Of a stretch of DNA of 64,000 nt, positions 62,697 through 64,000 are shown piece after piece. The position numbers and the translations under genes are program-made. The stretch is from Rhizobium leguminosarum (GTDB lineage Bacteria; Pseudomonadota; Alphaproteobacteria; Rhizobiales; Rhizobiaceae), in assembly GCF_001679785.1 (NCBI RefSeq), contig NZ_CP016286.1:3038001-3102000 (forward strand), written 5' to 3'. Position 1 is the first letter of the stretch; the number at the start of each line of letters is the position of its first letter. Below the pieces are notes generated by a model. It did no database searches. It was not told the DNA's origin and saw only the letters and a list, made by a program, of their open reading frames with translations.

Positions 62697-63842
62697 ATGG
62701 ATTCTGTGCAACGTTCGACCGGACCGGCGATCCTTATTTCAGATGTCATCGCCCATCCGCTCAGCCAGACGCTGCCCAAACCGACCGTCACGTCCTGGGG
62801 CACCTATCACAAAGTCTCGATGGTTCTCGTCGAGCTGCACACCGATGCCGGCATCGTCGGCGTCGGTGAGGTTCTGGCCCGATTTTCACCCAAGGCCTAT
62901 GCGGAACTGATCGAAAGCTCTTTGAAACCACGGTTGATCGGACAGGACGCACGCAACATCGGCGCGCTCTGGCAATCGATGCGGCGCTCGCTGTCAGGCC
63001 GCGCCGGCGGCATGCTGATCGAGGCGATCGCTGGCGTCGACATTGCGCTGTGGGACATCATGGGCAAGGCCGCGGGCATGCCGATCGCCAAGCTGCTTGG
63101 CGGCATCGGCCGGGAAACGATCGAAGTCTATGCCGCCGCCGTAAACTGGGTCGACGATGCTGAGGCGGATCGGGAACTGGAGCGCTATATCGGCGAAGGC
63201 TTCCCGCGCATCAAAGTCAAGCTAGCCAATCCTGTCAGGGAAGCCTGCCGGCGCATCGAACTGTTGCGCAAACGCGCCGGCGACGATATCGAACTCTGCG
63301 TCGACGCCAACTGGGCCTATGATCTGGACCAGGCGATCGAAGTCGGCAGGGCACTTTCGGCCAACGGTTACTTCTGGTTCGAGGAGCCGTTGGCGCCGGA
63401 AAACGAGCAAGGCTACGAAGAACTTCGCAAACGCTGCGACGTGCCGCTCGCAGCCGGAGAGAGCAACTTTACCGCCGATCAGGCGCAGCGTCTCGTCGCC
63501 AGCCGCACCCTTTCAATCCTGCAGCCGGATGTCGCACGTGCCGGCGGCATATCCGAAACACGGCGCATGGCCGACTATGCCGCCCTGCATGATGTGGGCT
63601 ACGCCCCGCATATCGGCATGTCCGGCATTATCTGCGAGACGGCCAGCGCGCATCTGGCGGCCGCCCTTCCGAATTTCCGGATGATGGAATGCGAATGCGA
63701 TCTTAGCCCCTTCAAGCGCGACCTGTCCGATCTGGTGCCCGGCTGCCTGCGCCAGAAGAATGGCCGGCTCGACGTGCCGACACGGCCGGGTCTCGGCATC
63801 GAAATCGATTGGGACGCCGTCAAACGGCTCCGCGTACAGTGA
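62697..63842 (+). CDS. Mandelate racemase/muconate lactonizing enzyme-family dehydratase
   Basis: 381 aa from MDSVQRSTGPAILIS; the frame is open from 62598 but that part crosses the promoter region. Enolase superfamily: N-terminal capping domain, then RIKVKLA (KxK base), VDANWAYD, WFEEPLAPEN and AAGESNF as metal ligands, and the His of YAPHIGMSG. KxK plus His is the mandelate-racemase arrangement, used by many sugar-acid dehydratases. With the ABC importer, SDR and GntR it suggests use of an aldonate or uronate-derived acid. Exact substrate cannot be read. Confidence 0.87.
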   Translation: MDSVQRSTGPAILISDVIAHPLSQTLPKPTVTSWGTYHKVSMVLVELHTDAGIVGVGEVLARFSPKAYAELIESSLKPRLIGQDARNIGALWQSMRRSLSGRAGGMLIEAIAGVDIALWDIMGKAAGMPIAKLLGGIGRETIEVYAAAVNWVDDAEADRELERYIGEGFPRIKVKLANPVREACRRIELLRKRAGDDIELCVDANWAYDLDQAIEVGRALSANGYFWFEEPLAPENEQGYEELRKRCDVPLAAGESNFTADQAQRLVASRTLSILQPDVARAGGISETRRMADYAALHDVGYAPHIGMSGIICETASAHLAAALPNFRMMECECDLSPFKRDLSDLVPGCLRQKNGRLDVPTRPGLGIEIDWDAVKRLRVQ

Positions 63843-63855
63843 GGTCAACACCATA

Positions 63856-64000
63856 ATGACGAAATCAGCCCCCTCTTCCACAGGCGACATGATGGAAGCC
63901 ATGAGGTTCGCCATGCTTCGCGCAGATCCGGCGCTCAGCCGTTTCGATCCTCTGCCGCGCATCCTGTCGTTTGACGATTTTTCGCGCGGGCATTGCGGCT
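63856..64000 (+). CDS. Unidentified gene, 5' part
   Basis: It begins MTKSAPSSTGDMMEAMRFAM 14 bases after the dehydratase stop, with GAGG upstream, and is cut by the window edge after 48 codons. The residues MLRADPALSRFDPLPRILSF do not match a family I recognise. It is probably in the same operon as the dehydratase. Confidence 0.6.
   Translation, partial: MTKSAPSSTGDMMEAMRFAMLRADPALSRFDPLPRILSFDDFSRGHCG

Overview
The window is high-GC alphaproteobacterial DNA and most resembles the genus Rhizobium (R. leguminosarum/R. etli type). The evidence is: rhizobial intergenic mosaic repeats (two loci); an ExoY/ExoF/ExoP/ExoQ-style surface-polysaccharide cluster; many sugar ABC importers with ROK or GntR regulators; and a ugpBAEC operon. 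I saw no rRNA, tRNA or CRISPR array. Identifications rest on reading motifs by eye; no database search was possible.

Left part (1-23 kb). It opens with the C-terminus of a Na+/H+ antiporter, then a two-gene RND efflux pump, a PPP-type phosphatase, an SfnB-like flavin enzyme, an Rrf2 regulator, an SDR, a sugar isomerase and two small metabolic proteins. Next comes ugpBAEC (glycerol-3-phosphate uptake) with a Pho-box-like repeat upstream. A ROK regulator and a six-gene sugar operon follow (binding protein, two permeases, SIS protein, PfkB kinase, ATPase); the operon's logic resembles Amadori-product or amino-sugar use. It ends in a block of palindromic repeats.

Centre (23-43.6 kb). This is a surface-polysaccharide cluster: GH16 glucanase, Wzx-type flippase, several glycosyltransferases (GT4, GT2, GT8 and a GT2/GT92-like one), ExoY-like initiating transferase, ExoP-like chain-length protein with a degenerate kinase domain, OPX export protein and Wzy-like polymerase. 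A three-part module (Crp-like regulator, ExoY-like transferase, about 99-aa membrane protein resembling ExoX/PsiA repressors) occurs twice. In the second copy the transferase has lost its catalytic Asp-Glu dyad and three other family motifs, so it looks like a pseudoenzyme. A short group II intron without a reverse transcriptase and a membrane acyltransferase close the region.

Right part (43.8-64 kb). It contains a PQQ glucose dehydrogenase, two tandem class III adenylate cyclase/TolB-like/TPR proteins, an exported ankyrin + YHS gene pair, and two further sugar catabolic clusters. The first has a GntR regulator, RbsB-like binding protein, epimerase, ATPase and permease. The second has an ABC importer whose ATPase gene is frameshifted, an SDR, a GntR regulator and an enolase-superfamily dehydratase. 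Both have inverted repeats in the divergent promoter regions that suit GntR operators. The window ends inside an unidentified gene.
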